A stretch of 42,071 bases of DNA from Clostridia bacterium (GTDB lineage: Bacteria; Bacillota_A; Clostridia; Christensenellales; Aristaeellaceae): contig BNUH01000022.1 in the NCBI GenBank assembly GCA_025997215.1, positions 1 through 42,071 on the forward strand. The letters are read 5' to 3'. Below are positions 15,771 to 24,267 of the stretch, piece by piece. Position numbers and translations under genes: made by a program. How positions within the stretch are numbered: the first letter of the stretch is position 1; every line of letters starts with the position of its first letter. The notes under the pieces are model-generated. The model was not told the origin of the DNA. It saw nothing but the letters and a program-made list of their open reading frames with translations, and did no database searches.

Positions 15771-16663
15771 AGGCATTCGAGCCTGATACGCCATTCTGGA
15801 AGGGTTCGTTGCACATGCACACAACCCGCAGCGATGGCGTACTGACTCCGCGCGAGGTTGCAAAGCTGTACCGCGACGCTGGTTATGACTTCATCAATAT
15901 TACTGACCACTGGAAGTGTGAGGACGACGCGTCGTTAAGCGCGGGTTTACTCGTGCTGACGGGCATCGAGATCGATTACCACCTGCCCAATCAAGCCGTA
16001 CACCTGATCGGTGTGGGGTTGGATCCGGCTAAAGCGCGATTCTCCCGGGTGGAATTCCGCTCGCGGCAGATCCAGGATGGCATCGATGCGCTCCGCGCGG
16101 CCGGCGGTGTCGTCGCGCTGGCACATCCGGCTTGGTCGCTGAATACCTCGGAGCTGGCGGCATCGCTCAAGAATCTATTCGCGCTGGAGGTATTCAACAG
16201 CGTGTCGGGCGTACCATGGAACGCGCAGCGCCAGGATTCGGGCTACTTGGTCGATCTGCTGGGCACACAGGGCACGAGGCTGCCGCTGATCGCCGTGGAC
16301 GATTCGCACTTCTACAACGGCGAGCACCACAAGGGGTTCGTTATGGTTCAGGCGAAGGCTTGCACGCGTGAGGCGTTGGTTACTGCCATGATCGCAGGCC
16401 GATTCTACGCAAGCCAAGGCCCGGTGATCGAGCAGGTGGAGTGGGATTCAAAGCAGATGGTAGTTACCACACAACCTGCTGCTCGGGCGGTATTCTACTC
16501 CGACGCGGTGTACGACCAGGAGCGCGTCGTCGAACAGAACGGCGGCACGGAGTGGGTGTACAACCGCAAGCCCATGCTGGAGGAGAAGTTCATCCGCTGC
16601 GAGATATACGACAAGGATGGCCGCCGCGCATGGACGAATCCCGCCATATGGATGACCAAATGA
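15767..16663 (+). CDS. PHP-domain metal-dependent phosphoesterase
   Basis: A 298-residue soluble protein. The PHP motifs are seen in order: SLHMHTTRSDG, NITDHW, GIEIDYH, ALAHPAW and VDDSHF, giving the His/Asp/Glu ligands of a two- or three-metal site. Relatives hydrolyse phosphoesters (histidinol phosphate or nucleotides); the substrate here is unknown. The ATG overlaps the alaS stop by 4 bases, so the two are co-translated. The last about 90 residues form an extra beta-rich domain, as in many stand-alone PHP proteins. Confidence 0.85.
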   Translation: MKAFEPDTPFWKGSLHMHTTRSDGVLTPREVAKLYRDAGYDFINITDHWKCEDDASLSAGLLVLTGIEIDYHLPNQAVHLIGVGLDPAKARFSRVEFRSRQIQDGIDALRAAGGVVALAHPAWSLNTSELAASLKNLFALEVFNSVSGVPWNAQRQDSGYLVDLLGTQGTRLPLIAVDDSHFYNGEHHKGFVMVQAKACTREALVTAMIAGRFYASQGPVIEQVEWDSKQMVVTTQPAARAVFYSDAVYDQERVVEQNGGTEWVYNRKPMLEEKFIRCEIYDKDGRRAWTNPAIWMTK

Positions 16664-16686
16664 ATTATAAAAGGAGAATGATTATT

Positions 16687-16860
16687 ATGGATTCAACACG
16701 TGAAACCTCCCATATCAAGACGATCCGCTCGGGATGTCTGCGCCAGAGCCTGGAGCACGGCGGCTGCGGCGAGTGCCAGGCGTCCTGCCAGTCCGCGTGC
16801 AAGACCTCCTGCACCGTAGCCAACCAGCCGTGCAAGCGTGATAAGACCGCCGACAAATAA
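16687..16860 (+). CDS. scfA: SCIFF-family ranthipeptide precursor
   Basis: A 57-residue peptide with the nearly invariant SCIFF core GECQASCQSACKTSCTVANQ. The family (six cysteines in forty-five residues) is found throughout Clostridia and its cysteines are linked by the partner radical-SAM enzyme through thioether bonds to neighbouring residues. Cysteines are at 17, 27, 30, 34, 38, 42 and 49; the one at 17 is additional to the usual six. AAAAGGAG lies upstream of the ATG. The maturase gene follows after 13 bases. The biological role of SCIFF peptides is not settled; quorum-sensing-like functions have been proposed for related ranthipeptides. Confidence 0.93.
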   Translation: MDSTRETSHIKTIRSGCLRQSLEHGGCGECQASCQSACKTSCTVANQPCKRDKTADK

Positions 16861-16873
16861 AGGTGGTACATCG

Positions 16874-18202
16874 GTGGTACATCGATTCGAAGCGCTGGGC
16901 TTGAAGCTGGCGCTGGACGTAGGCAGCGGCGCGCTGCATCAGCTGGACGGCGCGGCGTTTGACGCATTATGTCCGGATGAAGCGGAACGCGTGCGGTTAT
17001 TGTCGCATTATCCCGCGGAAATCGTCGCGTCAACCCTTAGCGAACTGGACGCGCTGAAACGTCGCGGCGAGTTGGATTCGCCGGACGACTACGACGCGTC
17101 GCTGTTGCATGAACCCGGGGTTGTTAAGGCTATGTGTCTGCACGCGGCGCACGACTGCAACCTGCGCTGTCGGTATTGTTTCGCTCACGACGGCACGTAT
17201 TCCGACCCAACCAAAGCGCGTATGCCAGCGTCAGTCGGTAAGGCCGCGCTGGATTGGCTGATCGAGAAGAGCGGGCAGCGGCACGCGTTAGAGGCCGACT
17301 TCTTTGGCGGCGAACCGCTGTTGAACCTGCCAGCCGTGAAGGATATAGTCGCGTACGGCCGGCAGCGTGAGCGGGAAACGGGCAAGCACATATCGTTCAC
17401 CATCACAACCAACGCGCTTGGCCTGACAGACGACGCCATCCAATTCATCAATGATGAGATGGACAACGTCGTGTTGTCCCTGGACGGCCGCAAGGAAATC
17501 CACGACCGCATGCGCCCGGATGCTGGCGGGCATGGATCGTTTGAGCGCGCGCTGGACGGTGCGCGGCGGCTGGTGGCCGGGCGAAACGGCAAGCCATACT
17601 ACGTGAGGGGTACATTTACCGCGTTCAACTTGGATTTTATACAAGATGTGCTTGCGCTGGTGGATGCTGGATTCGAGCATGTCTCGGTTGAACCTGTCGT
17701 GGCCGACGAGTCCGAGCCATACGCGCTGCGGATGGAGCACCTTCCGCGCATCCTGACAGAATACGACAATCTAGCGTTGGAATATGCCAAACGAAGGCAA
17801 TGTGGCCGGCCCTTTTCTTTCTTCCACTTCAACGTAGATCTGGAGAACGGGCCATGCTTGCGCAAGCGCCTGACCGGATGCGGCGCGGGGAATGAGTACG
17901 TCGCGGTTACGCCCGAAGGGAAGTTGTATCCGTGCCACCAATTCGTTGGGCGTGATGGGTTTGAGATGGGCGACGCACTGACGGGGGCGTTTGACGGCGA
18001 GAAGCAGCGACACTTTGCCGACAACCATGTGTTGGCAAAACCCCGGTGCCGTGAGTGCTGGGCGAAGTACTTCTGCAGCGGCGGCTGTGCGGCGAATGCC
18101 TTCGCCATGAACGGGCGGCTGGATGAACCATACGAGCTGGCATGCGCGATGCAGCGCAAGCGGCTGGAACTGGCCTTAGCACTCAACGCGATGGATGTGT
18201 AA
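16874..18202 (+). CDS. scfB: SCIFF maturase, radical SAM/SPASM thioether-forming enzyme
   Basis: A 442-residue enzyme that installs thioether crosslinks in the SCIFF peptide using S-adenosylmethionine. The order is: an N-terminal peptide-recognition region, the radical-SAM cluster motif CNLRCRYC near residue 93, the GGEPL SAM-contact motif, and a C-terminal SPASM domain for two auxiliary [4Fe-4S] clusters (CGAGNEYVAVTPEGKLYPC, then CRECWAKYFCSGGC and a last Cys in LACAMQ). The open frame begins with a GTG at 16838 inside scfA; the GTG at 16874, with AAAGGTGG 7 bases upstream, is the better start and gives MVHRFEALG. Confidence 0.93.
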   Translation: MVHRFEALGLKLALDVGSGALHQLDGAAFDALCPDEAERVRLLSHYPAEIVASTLSELDALKRRGELDSPDDYDASLLHEPGVVKAMCLHAAHDCNLRCRYCFAHDGTYSDPTKARMPASVGKAALDWLIEKSGQRHALEADFFGGEPLLNLPAVKDIVAYGRQRERETGKHISFTITTNALGLTDDAIQFINDEMDNVVLSLDGRKEIHDRMRPDAGGHGSFERALDGARRLVAGRNGKPYYVRGTFTAFNLDFIQDVLALVDAGFEHVSVEPVVADESEPYALRMEHLPRILTEYDNLALEYAKRRQCGRPFSFFHFNVDLENGPCLRKRLTGCGAGNEYVAVTPEGKLYPCHQFVGRDGFEMGDALTGAFDGEKQRHFADNHVLAKPRCRECWAKYFCSGGCAANAFAMNGRLDEPYELACAMQRKRLELALALNAMDV

Positions 18203-18208
18203 TGCGAA

Positions 18209-18240
18209 GGGCACGGCGCATCCGTGCCCTTTATTATTAT
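18209..18240 (+). terminator. Rho-independent terminator after scfB
   Basis: GGGCACGG (18209-18216) pairs perfectly with CCGTGCCC (18222-18229) around a 5-base loop, followed by TTTATTATTAT. It begins 6 bases after the scfB stop. Confidence 0.85.
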
Positions 18241-18259
18241 ATAACAAGGAGTGATATTC

Positions 18260-20863
18260 ATGCGAATCTATAGCATGAAAACCAATCGGCTGACGAATCC
18301 ATTGGGGTTCACGCTGGACAGCCCACGGTTGTCGTGGAAGGTGGATCAAGCTAGCGGCACGACGGCTGTGGCGGCGCGTGTGCGCGTTGCGGCTGATCCC
18401 GCCATGTCGGACATCCTGTATGACAGCGGCCTGAAATCCGATCTGGATAGCCTCGGCACGGTTGTGCCGATCACGCTTAAACCGCGTACCCGCTACTATT
18501 GGGATGTAACGATCGAGGACGACCGAGGCGAACGCGGCACCTCCGAACCCGTCGGGTTTGAAACGGGCAAGATGGATGAGGCCTGGTCAGCGCAGTGGAT
18601 CACCGCACCAAAGGATTCCATCAACGGCGATTTAGTGTTAACCCACAACCCACAGATTGACCAGCCGATCGAACAGATCAGCCGGGCGCGGATATACGCC
18701 ACAGGCATCGGCTTGTACGAGCTATCACTGAATGGGCAGAAGGTCGGCGACGAGTTACTCGCGCCATTCTGCAACCAGTACAAGAAGTGGATTCAGGTAC
18801 AAACATACGATGTGACCGCGCAGTTACAGCAAGGTGAGAATCAGCTGACAGCCTGGCTGGGCAACGGCTGGTATATCGGCCGGTTCGGGTTTGGCGACAC
18901 GAGTAAGTTGTGCGGCGATACCCAGGCATTGAAGCTGGAGCTGCATATCGATTACCAGGACGGCACTCACACCGTTGTCGCCACCCAGCCTGACAACTGG
19001 TTGGCGTCAGAATCGCCGTTCAGCAATGATAGCATTTATGATGGTGAGACGTATGACGCGACGTTCCAGTCAAGCAAGACTGTACAAGCGGTTGTTTATC
19101 CGGATATAACCGACAGCCTATTGATGGATAGGCTATCGCCGCCCGTGCGCGCGGTAGATCACCTGAAACCCGCCTCCATATTTACAACCCCAGCGGGTGA
19201 AACCGTGCTCGACCTCGGCCAGGAGATCACGGGTTATCTCGAATTTAACGCGACGATGCCGTGCGGCGCAAGCATCCAGTTGAATTACTTCGAGCTGCTA
19301 CAGGATGGAAATGTGTTCCGTGACAACCTGCGGTCGGCGAAGCAAGAATATCATTTCATATCCGACGGATCGGGCGAGGCGGTCAGACCGCGCTTCACAT
19401 TCTATGGATTCAGGTATGTACAACTGATTGGCTTTGAAAACCCGACGGCGGATCAGTTTACAGGCGTGGTAGTCCACAGCGATATCGAGCGGACGGCGTG
19501 GTTTGAATCCAGCAATGCCAAACTGAATCGTTTTGCCGACAACGCATTGTGGGGACAATGGGGAAACTTTTTAGATGTGCCGACCGACTGCCCACAGCGC
19601 GATGAACGCATGGGTTGGACAGGCGACGCGCAAGCGTTCTCCGGCACGGCATGCTATCACACGGATGCGGCGGCATTCTACGATAAATTTTTGTATGACA
19701 TGCTCATGGAGCAGCAGATGCACGACGGCGCGGTGCCGCATACGGTGCCATCGCTACCATACTTAGGCGATGCCGCATGCGCGTGGGCGGATGCCGCAGC
19801 CATAATACCGTGGGTTGTCTACACATTCTACGGCGATAAAGCGTTGCTGGCCAAGCAGTATGAGAACATGCGGTTGTGGGTCGATTGGTTATATCGTCAT
19901 GACGAAGAGACGGGCGGACATCGGCTCTATTTGGATGGGAATCACTTTGGCGACTGGCTCGCGCCGGATTCGAAGGACGGCAGCGCGCTCGGCGGCACCG
20001 ATGAATACTATCTGGCGTCGGCCTTCTACTACTATTCGACGTTGCTGCTCGTCAAGGCCGCGAAAGCGCTGGGCAAGGCGGAGGACGTGCGCAAATATGG
20101 GAATCTATTAGCCGAAGTCGGCGCGGCACTGCGGCACGAGTACTTCACGCCAACAGGCGCGCTGGCGCAGACGACCCAGACCGGATACATCGTAGCGTTG
20201 TTTATGGGTTTCGCGCCGGAAGAGTCACGCAGCAAACTGGCGGCGCTCCTGAAGCGCGAGTTCGACAAGTCGAAGGGTAAACTTCGCACCGGGTTCATCG
20301 GCACGGCGTATCTGTGCCAAACCCTCAGCGAGGCCGGGCTGACGGACATCGCGTATACATTACTTCTAAATGAAGAAATGCCCGGCTGGCTGTACGAGGT
20401 CAACATGGGCGCGACGACGGTGTGGGAGCGGTGGAATGGCATCCTGCCGGACGGCCGCATATCCGACATCGGCATGAATAGCCTGAATCACTACGCATAC
20501 GGCGCTGTGATGGAGTGGGTTTTCCGGGATGTCGCGGGCATCGCGCCCATTGAGGATGCCCCAGGATTCCGCCGCGCGCGCCTCACGCCAAAGCCTGACG
20601 CGCGTCTGCCGCACGCCGCGCTGCGTTTCGAGTCCCCCATCGGCTTGTATTCATCCAACTGGACGCTGTCCGACGACACATTCGACTGGGCGATCACAAT
20701 CCCCTTTGGCGGCATCGGCGAAGCCATATTCCCGGGCATCGCTGCCGAACGTCTGTCCCAGCTATATCCAACCATCGCCATCGACACCCAAGCCGACGGC
20801 ACTGCCGCCGCCGCATTAACCGCCGGAACGTATACCTTTACCTACCCCTATACCGCCAAGTAA
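18260..20863 (+). CDS. Alpha-L-rhamnosidase, GH78 (second copy)
   Basis: An 867-residue rhamnosidase without a signal peptide, so intracellular. It has the standard GH78 signature DCPQRDERMGWTGDAQAFSG, the FGDWLAP motif, TTVWERW with the catalytic-site Glu, and NSLNHYAYGAVMEWVF near the end, plus N-terminal beta-domains (FETGKMDEAWSAQWIT, LNGQKVGDELLAPF). The open frame starts with a GTG at 18251, but AAGGAG at 18246-18251 places the start at the ATG 18260-18262. It is not part of the rhamnoside operon at 1.4-10.2 kb and is on the opposite strand. Its sequence is closer to the common GH78 pattern than the first copy's, suggesting different linkage preferences. Confidence 0.94.
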   Translation: MRIYSMKTNRLTNPLGFTLDSPRLSWKVDQASGTTAVAARVRVAADPAMSDILYDSGLKSDLDSLGTVVPITLKPRTRYYWDVTIEDDRGERGTSEPVGFETGKMDEAWSAQWITAPKDSINGDLVLTHNPQIDQPIEQISRARIYATGIGLYELSLNGQKVGDELLAPFCNQYKKWIQVQTYDVTAQLQQGENQLTAWLGNGWYIGRFGFGDTSKLCGDTQALKLELHIDYQDGTHTVVATQPDNWLASESPFSNDSIYDGETYDATFQSSKTVQAVVYPDITDSLLMDRLSPPVRAVDHLKPASIFTTPAGETVLDLGQEITGYLEFNATMPCGASIQLNYFELLQDGNVFRDNLRSAKQEYHFISDGSGEAVRPRFTFYGFRYVQLIGFENPTADQFTGVVVHSDIERTAWFESSNAKLNRFADNALWGQWGNFLDVPTDCPQRDERMGWTGDAQAFSGTACYHTDAAAFYDKFLYDMLMEQQMHDGAVPHTVPSLPYLGDAACAWADAAAIIPWVVYTFYGDKALLAKQYENMRLWVDWLYRHDEETGGHRLYLDGNHFGDWLAPDSKDGSALGGTDEYYLASAFYYYSTLLLVKAAKALGKAEDVRKYGNLLAEVGAALRHEYFTPTGALAQTTQTGYIVALFMGFAPEESRSKLAALLKREFDKSKGKLRTGFIGTAYLCQTLSEAGLTDIAYTLLLNEEMPGWLYEVNMGATTVWERWNGILPDGRISDIGMNSLNHYAYGAVMEWVFRDVAGIAPIEDAPGFRRARLTPKPDARLPHAALRFESPIGLYSSNWTLSDDTFDWAITIPFGGIGEAIFPGIAAERLSQLYPTIAIDTQADGTAAAALTAGTYTFTYPYTAK

Positions 20864-20876
20864 CCCTCGCAAGTGT

Positions 20877-20948
20877 CAACCCGTCCAGTCGTCAAGGGTA
20901 GGGTGGAGATTTGCGAAGCAAATACTACCCGACCTTGACGACGGGTTG
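20877..20948. repeat. Long imperfect palindrome after the second rhamnosidase
   Basis: A 72-base stem-loop: outer arms CAACCCGTC (20877-20885) and GACGGGTTG (20940-20948), an inner match around GTCAAGG/CCTTGAC, and a perfect tip ATTTGC-GAA-GCAAAT (20909-20923). It starts 13 bases after the rhamnosidase stop. It is too long and lacks a T-run for a simple terminator; an intergenic palindromic repeat or an mRNA-end stabiliser are possible. Confidence 0.6.
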
Positions 20949-20968
20949 CGAAAGACTCCAAAATGGAA

Positions 20969-21005
20969 AAGGGGTTTGTTGTAACCCCAGTTACAACAAA
21001 CCCTT
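20969..21005. terminator. Strong hairpin ahead of the aldolase gene
   Basis: AAGGGGTTTGTTGTAAC (20969-20985) pairs with GTTACAACAAACCCTT (20990-21005) with one bulged G and a CCCA loop. No T-run follows on the plus strand; on the minus strand CCCCTTTTCC follows. It may limit read-through from the rhamnosidase gene into fba. Confidence 0.5.
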
Positions 21006-21052
21006 GATTGAACCGTAACCTCGAACCCAATATATATTGTAGGAGGATAATT

Positions 21053-21916
21053 ATGTTAGTAAACGCCAAGGACATGCTCGTCAAAGCCGCCGCGAACGGT
21101 TACGCCGTCGGCCAATTCAACATCAATAATCTGGAGTGGACGAAGGCCGTCCTCACCACCGCGCAGGAGCTGAACTCGCCCGTCATCCTGGGCGTATCCG
21201 AAGGCGCGGGCAAGTACATGTGCGGCTACAACACCGTCACCGCTATGACCAAGGCCATGATCGATACGCTAAAGATTACGGTTCCGGTCGCGCTGCATCT
21301 GGATCACGGCGGCTACGACGCGTGCCTGAAGTGTGTGGAAGCGGGCTTCAGCTCGATAATGTTCGACGGATCGCACCTGCCATTTGACGAAAACATAGCC
21401 AAAACGACTGAGCTGGTAAAACTTGCCGCCGAGAAGGGGTTGTCGCTGGAAGCCGAGGTCGGTTCGATTGGCGGCGAGGAGGACGGCGTGATCGGTATGG
21501 GCGAGGTCGCCGACCCCGCTGAATGCAAGAAGATCGCCGACTTAGGCGTGACCATGCTCGCCGCCGGGATCGGCAACATCCACGGCAAGTATCCGCCCAA
21601 TTGGAAGGGCTTGGACTTTAGCACGCTGGAAAAGATTCACAATATCACGGGCAGTATTCCGTTGGTATTGCATGGAGGTACGGGCATCCCATCCGACATG
21701 ATACAGAAGGCCATATCGCTGGGCGTGGCTAAGATCAACGTGAATACCGAGTGTCAGCTGACGTTTGCAGCCGCAACGCGTAAATACGTCGAGGCGGGCA
21801 AGGATCTACAAGGCAAGGGCTTCGACCCGCGCAAACTGCTTGCGCCTGGCACCGAGGCCATCAAGGCAACGGTCAAGGAGAAGATGGAACTGTTCGGCAG
21901 CGTGGGGAAGGCTTAA
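21053..21916 (+). CDS. fba: Class II fructose-bisphosphate aldolase
   Basis: A 287-residue zinc-dependent enzyme of glycolysis and gluconeogenesis that cleaves fructose-1,6-bisphosphate. Its motifs are in order: VGQFNINNLEW, the metal ligands in ALHLDHGG, EAEVGSIGGEEDG, GNIHGKYPP and LHGGTGIP, then the phosphate-binding KINVNTE. AGGAGG at 21041-21046 selects the ATG at 21053; the frame's upstream start at 21008 lies in the hairpin region. A tagatose- or related bisphosphate aldolase is possible, as these cannot be separated by eye. Unusually it runs directly into iorA (3-base gap), suggesting cotranscription with aryl-pyruvate genes. Confidence 0.9.
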   Translation: MLVNAKDMLVKAAANGYAVGQFNINNLEWTKAVLTTAQELNSPVILGVSEGAGKYMCGYNTVTAMTKAMIDTLKITVPVALHLDHGGYDACLKCVEAGFSSIMFDGSHLPFDENIAKTTELVKLAAEKGLSLEAEVGSIGGEEDGVIGMGEVADPAECKKIADLGVTMLAAGIGNIHGKYPPNWKGLDFSTLEKIHNITGSIPLVLHGGTGIPSDMIQKAISLGVAKINVNTECQLTFAAATRKYVEAGKDLQGKGFDPRKLLAPGTEAIKATVKEKMELFGSVGKA

Positions 21917-21919
21917 GTT

Positions 21920-23665
21920 ATGCCAGACTTGAAGTTATTGCTGGGCAATGAGGCGATAGCGCGCGCCGCTTGGGAGGCCGGCGCGCGTCTGGTCGCCAGT
22001 TACCCCGGCACGCCCTCGACGGAGATCACGGAAGCCGCCGCGCATTACCCAGAGATGAATGTCGAATGGTCGGTGAACGAGAAGGTCGCGATGGAGATCG
22101 CCGCCGGAGCGTCCATCGGCGGCGCGCGCACGCTCACCTGCATGAAGCATGTCGGCCTGAACGTCGCCGCCGATCCGCTGTTCACGCTGGCTTACACGGG
22201 TGTGAACGCCGGATTGGTCATCGTCGTAGCGGACGATCCGGGCATCCATTCCTCCCAGAATGAGCAGGACAGCCGCTATTACGCGCGCTCGGCGCATCTG
22301 CCCATGCTGATCCCGTCCGATGGGCAGGAGTGTTTGGATTACACCAAGCTGGCGTTCGAGTTGTCGGAAAGGTACGACACGCCTGTCATGATCGGCATGT
22401 GTACGCGAATCGCACACTCGCGCAGTTTGGTTAAGTTAAGCGAACGCGTCGAAAAACCGCTACCGGATTGGACGCGCAACCCATCGAAATATGTCATGCT
22501 GCCAGGTCCCGCACGCGCTCGCCATGTTGCGCTGGAAGAACGTGAAAAACGCCTCCGCGCCGACGCAGGACAATCGGATTGGGCATATCGTGTCGAATGG
22601 AATAAGCGCGACATAGGCGTCGTGTGTTCCGGCACAGCCTACCAATATGTACGGGAAGCGATGCCGGACGCGTCCATCCTCAAGTTAGCTCTGGTGAATC
22701 CGCTGCCTGTCGAACCGATAGCGGACTTCGCGAGGCAGGTCGGTCAGCTAATCGTCGTCGAGGAGTTGGAACCGTTCATCGAAGACGCTATCTCGGCGGC
22801 GGGCATCGTGTGCTTTGGTAAGAATCGCACAGGATTGCAGGGCGAATTATCCGTCAATAAAATCCGGCAAGCGTTTGCGGACGTATTAGGATTACAACCT
22901 GACGCGCCGACCACCTCGCTGGAACCTCCCGCCCGGCCGCCCGCGATGTGCCCTGGATGCCCGCACCGCGCGGTGTTCTACACGCTGGCCAAGCGCAAGT
23001 ATGTCGTGTCCGGCGACATCGGCTGCTACACGCTCGGGATGCTTCCGCCTCACGGCGCGATGGATGCCTGCCTATGCATGGGCGCGTCGATAGGCATGGC
23101 GGCCGGTTTGCATAAAGCGCGCGGGGATGAGTTCGCGCACAAGACCGTCGCGGTGATCGGCGATTCGACATTCATGCACAGCGGTATGACCGCGCTGTTG
23201 GACGCGGTGTACAACCGTGCGTCGTTAACATTGCTGATACTGGATAACCGCATCACGGGCATGACGGGCCACCAGCACAACCCGGCCAGCGGATTCGACA
23301 TACGGAATAACCCCGCACCTGCCGTCGATCTGGCGAAACTGGTCGGCGCGATTGGCGTGGAACACGTGCGCACGCTGGATCCATTCGACATGACGGCATT
23401 GGAAGAAGCGCTGGCCGAAGAGACGGCGTTCGACGGCGTATCCGTGTTAATCCTGCGCCGTCCGTGCGCGCTGCTGAATAAGCGCCGCGATCCGCCCGTC
23501 ATCATCGAGAATTGCAAAAAGTGCGGCGCATGTCTGCGCTTAGGCTGTCCTGCATTGTCGAAAAGCGCTGACGAGTTCGTACAGGCCAACCCGACGTTGT
23601 GCGTAGGTTGCGGATTATGCGCGAAGGTATGTCGATTTAGTGCGATTAAGGCGGTGAGCGTATGA
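21920..23665 (+). CDS. iorA: Indolepyruvate:ferredoxin oxidoreductase, alpha subunit
   Basis: The 581-residue thiamine-diphosphate subunit of the enzyme that oxidatively decarboxylates aryl-pyruvates (from Trp, Tyr, Phe) to aryl-acetyl-CoA and reduced ferredoxin. It shows the N-terminal pyrimidine domain (SYPGTPSTEITEAA, WSVNEKVAMEIAAGAS), CPGCPHRAVFYTL, and the diphosphate-binding block GDIGCYTLG and AVIGDSTFMHSG. The C-terminus carries two ferredoxin-type clusters, CKKCGACLRLGCP and CVGCGLCAKVC. Its stop overlaps iorB by 4 bases. The enzyme is oxygen-sensitive and marks an anaerobe. Confidence 0.93.
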   Translation: MPDLKLLLGNEAIARAAWEAGARLVASYPGTPSTEITEAAAHYPEMNVEWSVNEKVAMEIAAGASIGGARTLTCMKHVGLNVAADPLFTLAYTGVNAGLVIVVADDPGIHSSQNEQDSRYYARSAHLPMLIPSDGQECLDYTKLAFELSERYDTPVMIGMCTRIAHSRSLVKLSERVEKPLPDWTRNPSKYVMLPGPARARHVALEEREKRLRADAGQSDWAYRVEWNKRDIGVVCSGTAYQYVREAMPDASILKLALVNPLPVEPIADFARQVGQLIVVEELEPFIEDAISAAGIVCFGKNRTGLQGELSVNKIRQAFADVLGLQPDAPTTSLEPPARPPAMCPGCPHRAVFYTLAKRKYVVSGDIGCYTLGMLPPHGAMDACLCMGASIGMAAGLHKARGDEFAHKTVAVIGDSTFMHSGMTALLDAVYNRASLTLLILDNRITGMTGHQHNPASGFDIRNNPAPAVDLAKLVGAIGVEHVRTLDPFDMTALEEALAEETAFDGVSVLILRRPCALLNKRRDPPVIIENCKKCGACLRLGCPALSKSADEFVQANPTLCVGCGLCAKVCRFSAIKAVSV

Positions 23666-24261
23666 CCAGCAACATAATTATAGTAGGCGTTGGCGGTCAA
23701 GGCGCACTGCTGGCCAGCCGGATACTGGGCAATCTCGCCCTGCGACTGGGCCGCGACGTGAAGGTCAGCGAGGTTCACGGCATGGCGCAGCGAGGCGGCA
23801 GCGTCATCACTCATGTGCGGATAGCCGATGCGGGCGGCAGGATCAGCGCGCCGCTGGTCTCGGAGGGTGAAGCCGGCGTCATACTCGCGTTCGAACCGTT
23901 GGAGGCGCTGCGTTCACTGCCGTACCTGGCGGCGTCCGGGGGATTGGTTATAACGAATACACGGCCCATCCCACCCATGACGGTGCTGACGGGCGCGGCT
24001 GAATACCCATCCGACATAATCGTTAAACTGAAAGCGCATGGCTGCGAAGTGAGAGCGTTTGACGCACAGGCGTTGGCGGATGGCCATGACGCTCCGCGCG
24101 CGGTCAACCTCGCGCTGCTCGGCGCGTTGGCCGCGTTATATTCTAAAGAACATTATCCCATAAACGTATGGGAATCAGCTATCCAGGATTCCGTGCCTTC
24201 AAAGTCGCTGGAGACAAACCTGGCCGTGTTCCGTGACGCTTACGACTTCGTAAAGAGGTAA
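23662..24261 (+). CDS. iorB: Indolepyruvate:ferredoxin oxidoreductase, beta subunit
   Basis: A 199-residue gamma-type subunit of the 2-oxoacid:ferredoxin oxidoreductase superfamily, opening NIIIVGVGGQGALLASRILG and with EVHGMAQRGGSVITHVR, both characteristic of IorB. It is translated with iorA (ATGA overlap) and ends 6 bases before paaK. Works only in complex with IorA. Confidence 0.92.
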   Translation: MTSNIIIVGVGGQGALLASRILGNLALRLGRDVKVSEVHGMAQRGGSVITHVRIADAGGRISAPLVSEGEAGVILAFEPLEALRSLPYLAASGGLVITNTRPIPPMTVLTGAAEYPSDIIVKLKAHGCEVRAFDAQALADGHDAPRAVNLALLGALAALYSKEHYPINVWESAIQDSVPSKSLETNLAVFRDAYDFVKR

Positions 24262-24267
24262 TTATTT

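Noticed and set aside
21008..21036. Promoter TTGAAC-N17-TATATA before fba
   Set aside because: The -10 box would be only 5 bases from the ribosome binding site, so the start of transcription would fall inside it.
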